From assembly GCF_000773975.1 (NCBI RefSeq), contig NZ_JRUQ01000019.1:203355-267354 (forward strand): 64,000 bases of DNA, written 5' to 3'. The notes below the pieces were generated by a model. It worked only from the letters and a program-made list of their open reading frames with translations, had not been told where the DNA came from and searched no databases. Shown piece after piece: positions 9,490 through 17,802 of this stretch. Positions within the stretch are counted from its first letter, which is position 1, and every line of letters begins with the position of its first letter. A program made the translations under genes and the position numbers. The DNA comes from Erwinia typographi (GTDB lineage Bacteria; Pseudomonadota; Gammaproteobacteria; Enterobacterales; Enterobacteriaceae).

Positions 9490-9793
9490 AGTTAGTCTCT
9501 CAGGTAGTTAATTTTAATCAGCATTGACTACACGTAAAGTTGTACAAACATAGCAAAGTTGTACAGAAATAGTGTGCAAGATCGGCTTCTTATTTTTTGC
9601 AAAAAATGCTATTACTTAATTAACAATAAGTTGCATCAATATCAGGCCGCTAACCTTATGAGGGATGTTTGGCTGGTGTGTTGTAAAGCGGTTCCGAGGG
9701 CGGGCATATGGGTGCGGCGGGTTTAAACGTCATCCCTGACAGATTTCTCCAGGCGGAGCGCCTTCAGGCACATCCGACAATCCCCTGATGAGG
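9490..9793 (-). other. Control region upstream of ycgZ
   Basis: 304 bp without a gene. On the leftward strand, TATGTT (complement of 9547-9552) is a plausible -10 for ycgZ and sits between two copies of an 11 bp repeat. Farther upstream a perfect 16 bp AT palindrome (ATTTTTTGCAAAAAAT, 9592-9607) stands in an AT-rich stretch that could bind nucleoid proteins. From 9700 to 9793 I see nothing recognisable. Confidence 0.5.
9536..9565. promoter_or_regulatory. Paired BluR/MlrA-like half sites
   Basis: AAAGTTGTACA occurs twice, at 9536-9546 and 9555-9565, as direct repeats offset by 19 bp. It differs in one base from AAAATTGTACA, which I recall as the MlrA half site at csgD; BluR is an MlrA paralogue. 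The copies flank the probable ycgZ -10, a good place for a repressor. Confidence 0.6.
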
Positions 9794-10102
9794 TTATCTT
9801 TCATCGTCGTTATCCGGACGAAACCGGACTACGTCTCCGCTCAGGCTTATTTCACCTTCACTGCCAGCTTCCGTTAGCCAGTGCCATGCTGAAGGATACT
9901 TCTGTCCGGGTTGCCTGAAACTTTTCAACCAATTGCGGGCATCGGTAATCTGTACCAGGCGAGCATCGCTGGTTTCATTTTCGGCGATCAAACTGAGCTG
10001 TTCAATGAGCGTTTCAACGCTGATGTCTTTATCACCCAAAGCCAGGCTCAGTGCAGCTTCGCCAATTATGGTGTGACCTAATTCATCGTCGTGAAATAAC
10101 AC
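9794..10102 (-). CDS. YmgA-like small protein with C-terminal extension
   Basis: 102 residues from a GTG with a perfect GGAGG 7 nt upstream. The N-terminal half (residues 9-60) has IIGEAALSLALGDKDISVETLIEQL, sharing the IGEAA motif and spacing with the YmgA-like protein at 8877-9140. The remaining 40 residues (KYPSAWHWLTEAG..., then an acidic end RPDNDDER) have no counterpart in the neighbours and no family I recognise. It points the same way as ycgZ-ymgA-ariR but is separated from ycgZ by 304 bp holding the ycgZ control region, so it has its own promoter. Probably a fifth member of this connector group. Confidence 0.7.
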   Translation of the reverse strand: MLFHDDELGHTIIGEAALSLALGDKDISVETLIEQLSLIAENETSDARLVQITDARNWLKSFRQPGQKYPSAWHWLTEAGSEGEISLSGDVVRFRPDNDDER

Positions 10103-10498
10103 GATACAACCTCCATTAATGAATTAAAGATAACCTCAATATCTATTTTAGTTCTTATTTACAACATTACAAAAAAACATCTTTAATCGCAGGATATAAT
10201 TTAATTGCTTTAATCAAAATGCATATTTATAACCTCATGAAAAAACTCAAATATTATTTCCAACCACCCGACGGAGGCCTTTCGCCGCCGCAGGTTATAA
10301 GTTTTAGCATCGCCGCCTGCAACTGCTCGCGGATCTGCAAAAGGCCAAAGCCAGCATTCGTCAGGATCCTCTGCGGTCACCTGTGTACAATACATCCTCC
10401 AGGCCATAAATTGGTTGAGGCTGTGTCTATAAACGATGCTGGCCTGACGACAGGGTGATATCAATGATTTTCAGTCAATTATCTAAGGAAAACTAACG
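10103..10498. other. Gene-free stretch before tag
   Basis: 396 bp. The first 110 bp are very AT-rich and should hold the promoter of the leftward gene ending at 9794. From about 10255 to 10460 the composition turns GC-rich and short frames are open on both strands, but neither has a ribosome site or a recognisable family. A lone TGTACAAT at 10384-10391 resembles a BluR/MlrA half site. I see no confident gene here. Confidence 0.4.
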
Positions 10499-11062
10499 AT
10501 GCAGCGCTGCGGTTGGGTTACTCAGGACCCTCTTTATCTTGCCTACCACGATACTGAGTGGGGCGTGCCCATTACCGACAGTCGCGGGCTGTTCGAAATG
10601 CTCTGTCTGGAAGGACAAATGGCTGGCCTTTCATGGCTGACCGTGTTGAAGAAGCGTGAGAACTACCGCCGTGCGTTTCATCATTTCGATCCGCAGGCCG
10701 TCGCCCTGATGGGAGAAGCCGATGTTGACCGGCTGATGCTCGACAGCGGAATTATTCGCCATCGTGGGAAGCTATCCGCCATTATCGCCAATGCGCGAGC
10801 CCTGCTGGCGATGGAGGCGCAGGGTGAAGCCTTCAATACCTTTATCTGGCATTTTGTTGATAACCAGCCGCAAATTCATCAGCATACCGATTTCCGTACC
10901 GCGCCTACCTTCAGCCCTGTCTCGAATGCGCTTTCCAGGACCTTAAAAAAGAAAGGTTTTAAGTTTGTGGGCACCACCACCTGCTATTCATTTATGCAGG
11001 CCTGTGGGCTGATTAATGACCACGTTACCAGCTGCTTTTGCCACCCAAACAACCAGCCGTAG
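10499..11062 (+). CDS. tag: DNA-3-methyladenine glycosylase I
   Basis: 187 residues, identical in length to E. coli Tag. Base-excision repair enzyme that removes 3-methyladenine from DNA. The zinc-snap ligands are all present at the E. coli positions: Cys4, His17, His175 and Cys179. Glu38 and the EGQMAGLSW motif form the base pocket. AAGGA stands 9 nt upstream of the ATG. In E. coli tag also lies close to yiaD, which follows here. Confidence 0.96.
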   Translation: MQRCGWVTQDPLYLAYHDTEWGVPITDSRGLFEMLCLEGQMAGLSWLTVLKKRENYRRAFHHFDPQAVALMGEADVDRLMLDSGIIRHRGKLSAIIANARALLAMEAQGEAFNTFIWHFVDNQPQIHQHTDFRTAPTFSPVSNALSRTLKKKGFKFVGTTTCYSFMQACGLINDHVTSCFCHPNNQP

Positions 11063-11170
11063 CGCCTCTTTACACTTTCAGACCAAAGCCCCGATTTTTT
11101 TACATTTTTTGGCGGCATAATCTGAGTTTTATGGGCAAGTTTGCCTGACGTTGCATTTGAGAAGGATTCT

Positions 11171-11833
11171 ATGAAAAAGCGCTATATCACCCTTGCTCTG
11201 GTTTTGAGCGGCACCATTGCCCTCTCGGGCTGTACCACTAACCCCTATACCGGCGAACGCGAAGCAGGAAAATCCGGAATTGGCGCTGGCCTGGGCGCCG
11301 CGCTGGGCGCAGGCGTTGGCATGCTCTCTTCCTCCAAAAAAGATCGTGGTAAAGGCGCCCTGATTGGGGCGGCAGCAGGCGCCGCTTTGGGTGGCGGTGC
11401 GGGCTATTACATGGACGTGCAGGAAGCCAAACTGCGTGACAAAATGAAGGGGACCGGCGTCAGCGTGACGCGTCAGGGTGATAATATCGTGCTGAACATG
11501 CCAAATAACGTCACCTTTGACAGCAGCAGCAGCACGCTGAAGCCAGCCGGGGCCAACACTCTGACCGGCGTGGCGATGGTGCTGAAAGAGTATCCGAAAA
11601 CCGCCGTTAACGTGGCGGGCTACACCGATAGCACCGGCGGCCGTCAGCTGAATATGACGCTGTCCCAGCAGCGCGCGGACAGCGTTGGCAGCTCGCTGAT
11701 TACCCAGGGCGTCGCGGCTAACCGTATCCGCACCACCGGGATGGGGCCGGATAATCCGGTGGCCTCCAACGCCACCGCCGAAGGTAAGGCGCAAAACCGC
11801 CGCGTCGAAATTACCCTCAGCCCGCTACAGTAA
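11171..11833 (+). CDS. yiaD: OmpA-family outer membrane lipoprotein YiaD
   Basis: 220 residues from ATG 11171, which has AGAAGG upstream and gives a proper lipoprotein signal (MKKRY... lipobox ALSGC). A glycine-rich segment follows (about 35-85, Gly-zipper like), then an OmpA C-terminal peptidoglycan-binding domain (about 100-215: NVTFDSSSSTLKP, GYTDSTGG, NRRVEI). YiaD is an outer membrane lipoprotein linked to cell envelope assembly as a multicopy suppressor of bamD defects in E. coli. Confidence 0.94.
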   Translation: MKKRYITLALVLSGTIALSGCTTNPYTGEREAGKSGIGAGLGAALGAGVGMLSSSKKDRGKGALIGAAAGAALGGGAGYYMDVQEAKLRDKMKGTGVSVTRQGDNIVLNMPNNVTFDSSSSTLKPAGANTLTGVAMVLKEYPKTAVNVAGYTDSTGGRQLNMTLSQQRADSVGSSLITQGVAANRIRTTGMGPDNPVASNATAEGKAQNRRVEITLSPLQ

Positions 11834-11842
11834 ACTCCCCTC

Positions 11843-11866
11843 GCCGGGCTGCCTACGCGGCCCGGC
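11843..11866 (+). terminator. Hairpin after yiaD
   Basis: A 7 bp stem (GCCGGGC / GCCCGGC) with a 10 nt loop, 9 bp after the yiaD stop. No U tract follows, so its role as terminator is uncertain. Confidence 0.3.
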
Positions 11867-12052
11867 AACAACGCCTGCTGTGCTGCTGTGTCCTTAAAAT
11901 CCCTGCCGCGTTGCCTGGAGATGGGCGAGCCTGAGCTTATGCTTTATGATGATCCGATCCGCTTTCGGTTATTCCGCGCTATCTTAGGGTAGGAAGTACT
12001 GAGAAGGCTGCAATCCCATTTATCCTCACTGTTTACTGTTCAAAGGATCGCT

Positions 12053-13078
12053 ATGAACCGCAAGGCTGCACGAGCCACTATAAGCGACGTCGCGAAAGCG
12101 GCAAAGACTGGGAAAACCAGCGTTTCGCGCTATCTGAACGGTGAGCAGAACGTGCTTTCGGCTGATTTGAAGCAGCGAATTGAAACCGCCATCGCCGAGC
12201 TGAATTACCGCCCAAGCCAGATGGCCCGTGGCCTGAAGCGGGGGCGCACCCGGTTAATCGGACTTATTATCGCCGATATCACCAACCCCTATTCGGTGGA
12301 CGTAATGGGCGGGATCGAGGCGGCCTGCCGGGCGCGGGGCTTCACCCTGCTGATGTGCAACACCAATAACGAGGTGGATCAGGAGCAGCATTACCTGAAC
12401 CTGCTCAACAGCTATCAGGTGGAAGGCATTGTGGTAAACGCCGTAGGGATGCGTGAAGAGGCACTGAGCCAGCTTCAGCAATCTCTGCTGCCAATGGTGC
12501 TGATTGACCGTAAAATCCCCGATTTCCCCTGCGACGTGGTGGGCCTGAATAACGTCGAAGCGGCGACGCAGGTGACCAGCCATTTGATTGAACGGGATTA
12601 TCAAACGGTAATATTCGTCAGCGAACCGCTTGGCCTGGTGAATACCCGGCACGAACGTTTGCAGGCTTTCAAAGAGACGATGGCGCGCTACCCAGACCGC
12701 GAGGCTGTGCAGGCGGAGGTTTCTCTGACCGACGGCGCCGAGCTGGATCGGGTGCTGAAAACGTTCTGGCAGCAGCATGGTTCCCGGCGCTGCGCGGTGA
12801 TAGTCGTCAACGGTGCCCTGATGTTGCAGGTGGCGCGCTCGCTCAAACGCCTTGGGCTGAGCTGGGGTGAGCAGCTTGGTCTGCTGGGCTTCGACGAACT
12901 GGAGTGGTCAGAGCTGGCTGGCGTGGGGATTACCACCTTGAAACAGCCGACCTGGCAGATGGGCTATACGGCGCTGGAGCAGGTTATTCGCCGCATTGAG
13001 GGCGATAACGCACCGCCTGCCGATCACGTTTTCTCCGGCGAGCTGATTATTCGCGGGTCGACAAGCCTGACGCAATAG
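12053..13078 (+). CDS. ptxS: LacI-family repressor of 2-ketogluconate use (PtxS-like)
   Basis: 341 residues. N-terminal helix-turn-helix (about 9-28, TISDVAKAAKTGKTSVSRYLNG) with the hinge helix SQMARGLK, then a periplasmic-binding-protein-like sugar domain (about 65-335). In Pseudomonas PtxS binds TGAAACCGGTTTCA and releases DNA on 2-ketogluconate. The kguE promoter here carries the 14 bp palindrome TGGAACCGGTTCCA, which supports this name. AAAGGA precedes the ATG. The kguEKTD operon is on the same strand but 1.6 kb away, behind two inserted genes. Confidence 0.85.
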   Translation: MNRKAARATISDVAKAAKTGKTSVSRYLNGEQNVLSADLKQRIETAIAELNYRPSQMARGLKRGRTRLIGLIIADITNPYSVDVMGGIEAACRARGFTLLMCNTNNEVDQEQHYLNLLNSYQVEGIVVNAVGMREEALSQLQQSLLPMVLIDRKIPDFPCDVVGLNNVEAATQVTSHLIERDYQTVIFVSEPLGLVNTRHERLQAFKETMARYPDREAVQAEVSLTDGAELDRVLKTFWQQHGSRRCAVIVVNGALMLQVARSLKRLGLSWGEQLGLLGFDELEWSELAGVGITTLKQPTWQMGYTALEQVIRRIEGDNAPPADHVFSGELIIRGSTSLTQ

Positions 13079-13134
13079 AGGCCGGTAGATTGGGCAAGGG
13101 TTGGCCCGAAGTAGGTCAATTATTGAAGATATTA

Positions 13135-13629
13135 TTACTGGTCTTTTAGTTTTATAATCTCGCCGTCTTTTTTCTTCATATAACTATGGTTGTAAGTATC
13201 ATAATAAGTTACATCGCCCCCTCTGGAACTCACCCTGAATAAGATGTCCTTTTCGATACAATTATCTTTTACCTTTCTGTCGTCGAAACAGCGCAGATCC
13301 GTTGTTTCAAAGCTCAATCTTGGAACGCTTTTAGGCATTACTTTATAACCATCATTGAATCCCCAAAAAACTATCCTGAAGTCCCCCGTTTCATCCTCTT
13401 CTGGAACGCCATACTTCTCTTTTAACATTTCTTCGTTTTCTTTCCACCATGCTAACTTACCTGCGTCGGTATAGGGAAAGTGTCTGACCAACACATTACT
13501 CCCATCGGATTCATGATGGATATCCACTATTTCAACAGGCTCAGAAATTTTCAAGATGAAGAAAATTACGCCGAGTAATGCCAACACAGCGACCAGCACC
13601 TGAAGAAGCTCATTTTTTATGCTTTTCAT
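13135..13629 (-). CDS. DUF943 family membrane-anchored protein
   Basis: 164 residues. One N-terminal hydrophobic helix (about 7-27) and then a polar domain with the DUF943 signature (PVEIVDIHHES, VLVRHFPYTDAGKLAWWKENEEMLKEKYG, CIEKDILF). The predicted topology puts the domain in the periplasm. Function is unknown. Its ATG overlaps the stop of the DUF3289 gene by 4 nt, so the two are translationally coupled. The sequence is visibly AT-richer than the kgu genes around it. I infer, without proof, an accessory or immunity role for its partner. Confidence 0.82.
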   Translation of the reverse strand: MKSIKNELLQVLVAVLALLGVIFFILKISEPVEIVDIHHESDGSNVLVRHFPYTDAGKLAWWKENEEMLKEKYGVPEEDETGDFRIVFWGFNDGYKVMPKSVPRLSFETTDLRCFDDRKVKDNCIEKDILFRVSSRGGDVTYYDTYNHSYMKKKDGEIIKLKDQ

Positions 13630-14480
13630 TTTTCTGCTTTTTCTCCATGAATTTCAACAGTCGCTTCCATATTAACCATAAACGGTTTGAACCCCATTTT
13701 TTCCCAGCGTTGTAGTAGGAACCAGATGCGGAAGATCGGCATATTGTGGTAACGCGGTTTCATCATATCACGATCGTCCAACCCGAAATGATCCTGTCCT
13801 TTAAAGTGTACCTTTGCAGTGAATTTACGCCCTTCAATGCGTAGCGCCATTAACGTTATTTGGGTTGCATGAACATCATGCACAGAAATTCCGAGACCAT
13901 TTACGCAGTCAATCCAACGGTCAAATTTCGGCAAATAGCTATCACTGATTTCAATCGCTATGGAGTGTCTGATTTTATCTGAAAAATATTTCAGATCTGT
14001 ATCTTCTGATAGCGCTATTTTTATGCCATTCAAAGCGCTTTTTTTCGAGCGATCGTTCCTGATCAGATTAGCATAAGCAAAGTTCAGCAATGAATCACTA
14101 AATGGCCTGCCGTTACCGTTTTGCAGATGATTAACCAATCTTAAAAAGAGCGCCCGATGGCCAAAGAATGAAGCCACCCGTGAGTGCTTGCGCATCTCAT
14201 CAAAAAGCAGTCTGGAAACGTCCTGATAATTCACCCTCTCTTTGATGATTGCCGGTCTGGCTAAGGCGTGGGTGCCAAACGGATAGCGACGCTTTTCACC
14301 CGTCCAGGGATCAAAGCTCTCTGACACACTGTCCAACAGGTAATGTTGCCGGAGAACCTTCTCACTCAGATCGCCACAATGCATATCTTCCGCGTAGCCA
14401 TCGTCAAAGCGATGCTGGGTAGTGAAAAGTACGTTGGGGAGTTGCAGTTCGCAGGGAAGGGAGATGCTGCTGTCTGTCAT
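13626..14480 (-). CDS. DUF3289 family protein
   Basis: 284 residues, no signal peptide or membrane helix. Family hallmarks: VLFTTQHRFDDGYAEDMHCGDLS near the start, FDRWIDCVNGLGISVHD in the middle, and HFGLDD...FRIWFLLQRWEKMGFKPF near the end. DUF3289 proteins are common in enterobacteria, often near secretion or toxin loci, but no activity is established. AAGGA lies 8 nt upstream of the ATG. With the DUF943 gene it forms a two-gene cassette inserted between ptxS and kguE, transcribed against them. Confidence 0.85.
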   Translation of the reverse strand: MTDSSISLPCELQLPNVLFTTQHRFDDGYAEDMHCGDLSEKVLRQHYLLDSVSESFDPWTGEKRRYPFGTHALARPAIIKERVNYQDVSRLLFDEMRKHSRVASFFGHRALFLRLVNHLQNGNGRPFSDSLLNFAYANLIRNDRSKKSALNGIKIALSEDTDLKYFSDKIRHSIAIEISDSYLPKFDRWIDCVNGLGISVHDVHATQITLMALRIEGRKFTAKVHFKGQDHFGLDDRDMMKPRYHNMPIFRIWFLLQRWEKMGFKPFMVNMEATVEIHGEKAEK

Positions 14481-14605
14481 CGTGAATTCCTTTTAGACGT
14501 TATCGGGCTTCATTGCCCATCGGTGGCTATTTTCCCTAAACCTCAGATTTCCAGGCGCGTTCAGATCGCATTTTCAGACCATCCCCCAACAAAAATTGTT
14601 CACAT

Positions 14606-14621
14606 CGTGAGCGCGATCATA
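14606..14621 (+). promoter_or_regulatory. Possible CRP site upstream of kguE
   Basis: CGTGA-GCGCGA-TCATA matches 7 of 10 positions of the CRP consensus TGTGA-N6-TCACA. It ends a few bases before a TACACT -10 candidate (14628-14633), so it would overlap the -35 region. Catabolite control of a sugar acid operon would make sense, but the match is moderate. Confidence 0.35.
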
Positions 14622-14645
14622 AAACCATACACTGCCCCTTTGCTT

Positions 14646-14659
14646 TGGAACCGGTTCCA
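14646..14659. promoter_or_regulatory. PtxS operator at the kguE promoter
   Basis: Perfect 14 bp palindrome TGGAACCGGTTCCA, differing in only two symmetrical bases from the Pseudomonas PtxS operator TGAAACCGGTTTCA. It lies 48 bp before the kguE start and just downstream of the inferred transcription start (~14640), where a LacI-type repressor would block RNA polymerase. Confidence 0.8.
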
Positions 14660-14706
14660 TTTAACGTTTTTATAACGTCGAGGCCACACCGAGCCTGGAG
14701 GAAGGT

Positions 14707-15456
14707 ATGAAAAGAGAAGTGATAGTGGTGACGGCAGCCTATGGTCGCGAGCAGATTGCCGCCATGGGCGGTCAGCAGGCCGTGGTGCCCATCGTTGCCG
14801 CCGCCGGTGCCGACGGCATTGAAATCCGTCGCGAATTGTTCAGCGACAGCGAGTTAAGCACGCTGCCTGCACTGGGAAAAACGCTGGCCGATGCCCGGCT
14901 GGTGGTGTTCTATTCCGTGCCGGAAGCGCTGTTTACAGAAGACGGGCAGCTTAATCCCAGGCTCGATGCGCATTTCGCCGAAGCAAAGCAATTAAATGCT
15001 CAGCTACTAAAATATTCGCTGGGACACTATCGCCGCGGCTTTGACTACGCCGTCCTGCGCGAAAAGCTGGCGGGTCAGACTCTTCACCTGGTTGTAGAGA
15101 ACGATCAGACCGACTGCGGCAGGCTGTCCGCCCTGGACAGCTACTTTCACGATTGCGGCGAAACCCGCACCTGTAGCGGCATGACCTTTGATATGGGCAA
15201 CTGGCTGTGGGTGGGCGATGACCCTCTGGCCGCCGCCGCAAGCCTTAGCCGCTTCGTCAGCTATATCCATGTTAAAGCCGCCACGAAAGAGGCCAACGGC
15301 TGGCGCGCCGTGGCGCTGGATGAAGCCGACGCTCTGTGGCGCGAGACGCTGGCGCGGCTGCCTTCAGGCGTGCCTCGCGGCATTGAATTCCCGCTGGCAG
15401 GCGACGATCTGCTCGCCGTCACCCGCCATTACGTTGATCTGCTGCGAGAGGAGTAA
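14707..15456 (+). CDS. kguE: 2-ketogluconate operon epimerase-like protein KguE
   Basis: 249 residues, TIM-barrel fold of the sugar phosphate isomerase/epimerase (AP endonuclease 2-like) family. Typical elements are GADGIEIRRELF near residues 37-48, HLVVENDQTD near 120-129, and TFDMGNW near 160. KguE is the first gene of the Pseudomonas kgu operon; its exact reaction is not settled. A very strong ribosome site (GGAGGAAGGT) precedes the ATG. The next gene starts 3 bp after its stop. Confidence 0.85.
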   Translation: MKREVIVVTAAYGREQIAAMGGQQAVVPIVAAAGADGIEIRRELFSDSELSTLPALGKTLADARLVVFYSVPEALFTEDGQLNPRLDAHFAEAKQLNAQLLKYSLGHYRRGFDYAVLREKLAGQTLHLVVENDQTDCGRLSALDSYFHDCGETRTCSGMTFDMGNWLWVGDDPLAAAASLSRFVSYIHVKAATKEANGWRAVALDEADALWRETLARLPSGVPRGIEFPLAGDDLLAVTRHYVDLLREE

Positions 15457-15459
15457 CCG

Positions 15460-16413
15460 ATGACCTTCCATGAAAACGGCACGCTTGACGTCGTGACCAT
15501 TGGTGAAGCGATGGCGATGTTTGTCGCCACCGAAGCCGGTGAGCTGGCCGCAGCCGAACGCTTTGTAAAACGCATTGCCGGCGCCGAGCTGAACGTGGCG
15601 ATTGGCCTCGCCAGGCTGGGCCTGAAAGTGGGCTGGGTCAGCCGGATTGGCGATGACTCGTTCGGTCGCTTTACCCTTCAGCAGCTGGAAAAGGAGGGCG
15701 TGGACCACCGCCAGGTGACGACCGACGGGCGTTACCCGACGGGCTTCCAGCTAAAATCAAAGGTGGATGACGGGTCAGATCCGCTGGTGGAATATTTCCG
15801 TAAAGGCTCTGCCGCCAGCCATCTTTCTGCTGAAGACTTCAGCCGCGACTATTTTGGTTCGGCGCGTCACCTCCATCTGAGCGGCGTCGCCGCCGCTCTC
15901 TCTGCTTCCTCGCTCGAACTGTCCAGATACGCCGCGCAGGAGATGAAACAGATGGGTAAAACGCTCTCTTTTGATCCCAATCTGCGCCCCGTTCTGTGGC
16001 CGGATAAGCGTGAAATGGTCAGGCAACTGAACCTGCTGGCAGGCTTTGCGGACTGGGTACTGCCAGGAATCGGCGAAGGAAAAATACTGACCGGTTACGA
16101 CCAGCCTGAAGCCATTGCCGACTTTTACCTCGATATGGGCGTGAAGGCGGTAATAGTGAAAACCGGCTGCGACGGCGCCTGGTACAAAACCTCGCAGGGC
16201 GAAAAAGGCCCGGTTGCGGCCATCAGAACGGAGAACGTGGTGGATACGGTTGGCGCAGGCGACGGCTTTGCCGTTGGCACCATCAGCGCGCTGCTGGAAG
16301 GTAAAAGCCTGCCCGCGGCGATCCGTCGCGGTAACAAAATTGGTTCACTGGCCATTCAGGTCATCGGCGACAGCGAAGGCCTGCCGACGCGCGCTGAACT
16401 GGCCGATGACTGA
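15460..16413 (+). CDS. kguK: 2-ketogluconate kinase (PfkB family)
   Basis: 317 residues. Ribokinase/PfkB fold with substrate-binding GAELNVAIGLARLG near residues 40-55 and the catalytic DTVGAGDGFAVG anion-hole motif near 262-273 (catalytic Asp in GAGD). It phosphorylates 2-keto-D-gluconate to the 6-phosphate after uptake, the second step of the kgu pathway. It sits between kguE (3 bp gap) and the transporter kguT (55 bp gap), all on one strand. Confidence 0.88.
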   Translation: MTFHENGTLDVVTIGEAMAMFVATEAGELAAAERFVKRIAGAELNVAIGLARLGLKVGWVSRIGDDSFGRFTLQQLEKEGVDHRQVTTDGRYPTGFQLKSKVDDGSDPLVEYFRKGSAASHLSAEDFSRDYFGSARHLHLSGVAAALSASSLELSRYAAQEMKQMGKTLSFDPNLRPVLWPDKREMVRQLNLLAGFADWVLPGIGEGKILTGYDQPEAIADFYLDMGVKAVIVKTGCDGAWYKTSQGEKGPVAAIRTENVVDTVGAGDGFAVGTISALLEGKSLPAAIRRGNKIGSLAIQVIGDSEGLPTRAELADD

Positions 16414-16468
16414 CCCAAAATAATAAAAAAGCCCCTACACTCTTTTAGCCTCAACAGAGGAAACACCT

Positions 16469-17752
16469 ATGAACAAGCAGACAATCGCGCCAAAACGCTG
16501 GTGGTATATTATGCCCATCGTGTTTATCACCTACAGCCTGGCGTATCTGGACAGGGCGAACTTCAGCTTCGCTTCCGCAGCAGGGATAAACGACGATCTG
16601 GGGATCACCAAGGGCATGTCATCGCTGCTGGGTGCCCTGTTCTTCCTCGGCTACTTCTTTTTCCAGATCCCCGGCGCTATCTATGCTGAACGCCGCAGCG
16701 TGAAGAAACTGGTGTTTATCTGCCTGGTACTGTGGGGCGTCTGCGCTTCGCTAACCGGCATGGTCAGCAATATTCCGATGCTGGCCGCCATCCGCTTTAT
16801 CCTTGGCGTGGTAGAGGCGGCAGTGATGCCCGCCATGCTGATCTACATAAGCAACTGGTTCACCAAATCTGAACGTTCCAGGGCCAACACCTTCCTGATC
16901 CTCGGTAACCCGGTGACCGTGCTGTGGATGTCCGTAGTGTCAGGCTATCTGATTGAGTCGTTCGGCTGGCGCGAGATGTTTATCTTTGAAGGCATCCCGG
17001 CGGTGATCTGGGCGATAGCCTGGTGGTTTATGGTGCAGGACAAACCAGCACAGGCGAACTGGCTGAGCAACGACGAAAAAGCCGCCCTCCAGGCGCAGTT
17101 AGAGAAAGAGCAGGAAAACATCAAGGCGGTGCGTAATTACAGCGAAGCCTTTAAGTCACGCAACGTCATCATCCTTTGTATTCAGTACTTTACCTGGAGC
17201 ATCGGCGTTTACGGCTTCGTGCTCTGGCTGCCTTCTATTCTGCGCAACGGCACCCAGATGGGCATGGTTGAAGCGGGCTGGCTCTCGGCGGTTCCTTATC
17301 TGGCGGCCACCCTCGCGATGATCGTCGTCTCCTGGGCGTCGGATAAGTTACAAAACCGCAAATTATTTGTCTGGCCGTTGCTGCTGGTTGGCGCGCTGGC
17401 GTTTTTAGGTTCCTGGCTGGTGGGAGCAAACAATTTCTGGCTGTCGTTCACGCTGCTGACCGTCGCCGGCGCGGCAATGTATGCCCCTTACGGGCCGTTC
17501 TTTGCCATCATTCCAGAGATGCTGCCACGTAACGTTGCCGGCGGCGCAATGGCGCTGATCAACGCTATGGGCGCGCTGGGTTCATTCCTGGGCTCCTGGG
17601 TGGTAGGTTATCTGAACGGTGCCACGGGCAGCCCTGCCGCTTCGTATATATTTATGGGTGGTTCGCTACTGATTTCGGTCTGGCTGACGCTGATAGTAAA
17701 GCCCGCGAAGAACAAACAACCGCCGATGCCGCGCGGCGCTAAACACGCTTAA
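16469..17752 (+). CDS. kguT: 2-ketogluconate MFS transporter
   Basis: 427 residues with twelve predicted membrane helices, anion:cation symporter branch of the major facilitator superfamily. N-terminal motif [12 protein letters not shown] in helix 1 and the loop between helices 2 and 3 (AERRSVKK) fit the branch. Its position between the kinase and the reductase genes gives the substrate, 2-ketogluconate. AGAGGAAA precedes the ATG. The 50 bp to kguD contain a small GC hairpin (CGGGCC/GGCCCG) that could tune downstream expression. Confidence 0.88.
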   Translation: MNKQTIAPKRWWYIMPIVFITYSLAYLDRANFSFASAAGINDDLGITKGMSSLLGALFFLGYFFFQIPGAIYAERRSVKKLVFICLVLWGVCASLTGMVSNIPMLAAIRFILGVVEAAVMPAMLIYISNWFTKSERSRANTFLILGNPVTVLWMSVVSGYLIESFGWREMFIFEGIPAVIWAIAWWFMVQDKPAQANWLSNDEKAALQAQLEKEQENIKAVRNYSEAFKSRNVIILCIQYFTWSIGVYGFVLWLPSILRNGTQMGMVEAGWLSAVPYLAATLAMIVVSWASDKLQNRKLFVWPLLLVGALAFLGSWLVGANNFWLSFTLLTVAGAAMYAPYGPFFAIIPEMLPRNVAGGAMALINAMGALGSFLGSWVVGYLNGATGSPAASYIFMGGSLLISVWLTLIVKPAKNKQPPMPRGAKHA

Positions 17753-17802
17753 AAATGCACAGCGGGCCAGCAGGCCCGTTCCTCAATTCAAGGGAGACGA
17801 GA

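Noticed and set aside
10210..10464. Overlapping small frames on both strands before tag
   Set aside because: No ribosome site, no recognisable family, frames open on both strands as expected from GC-rich non-coding DNA.
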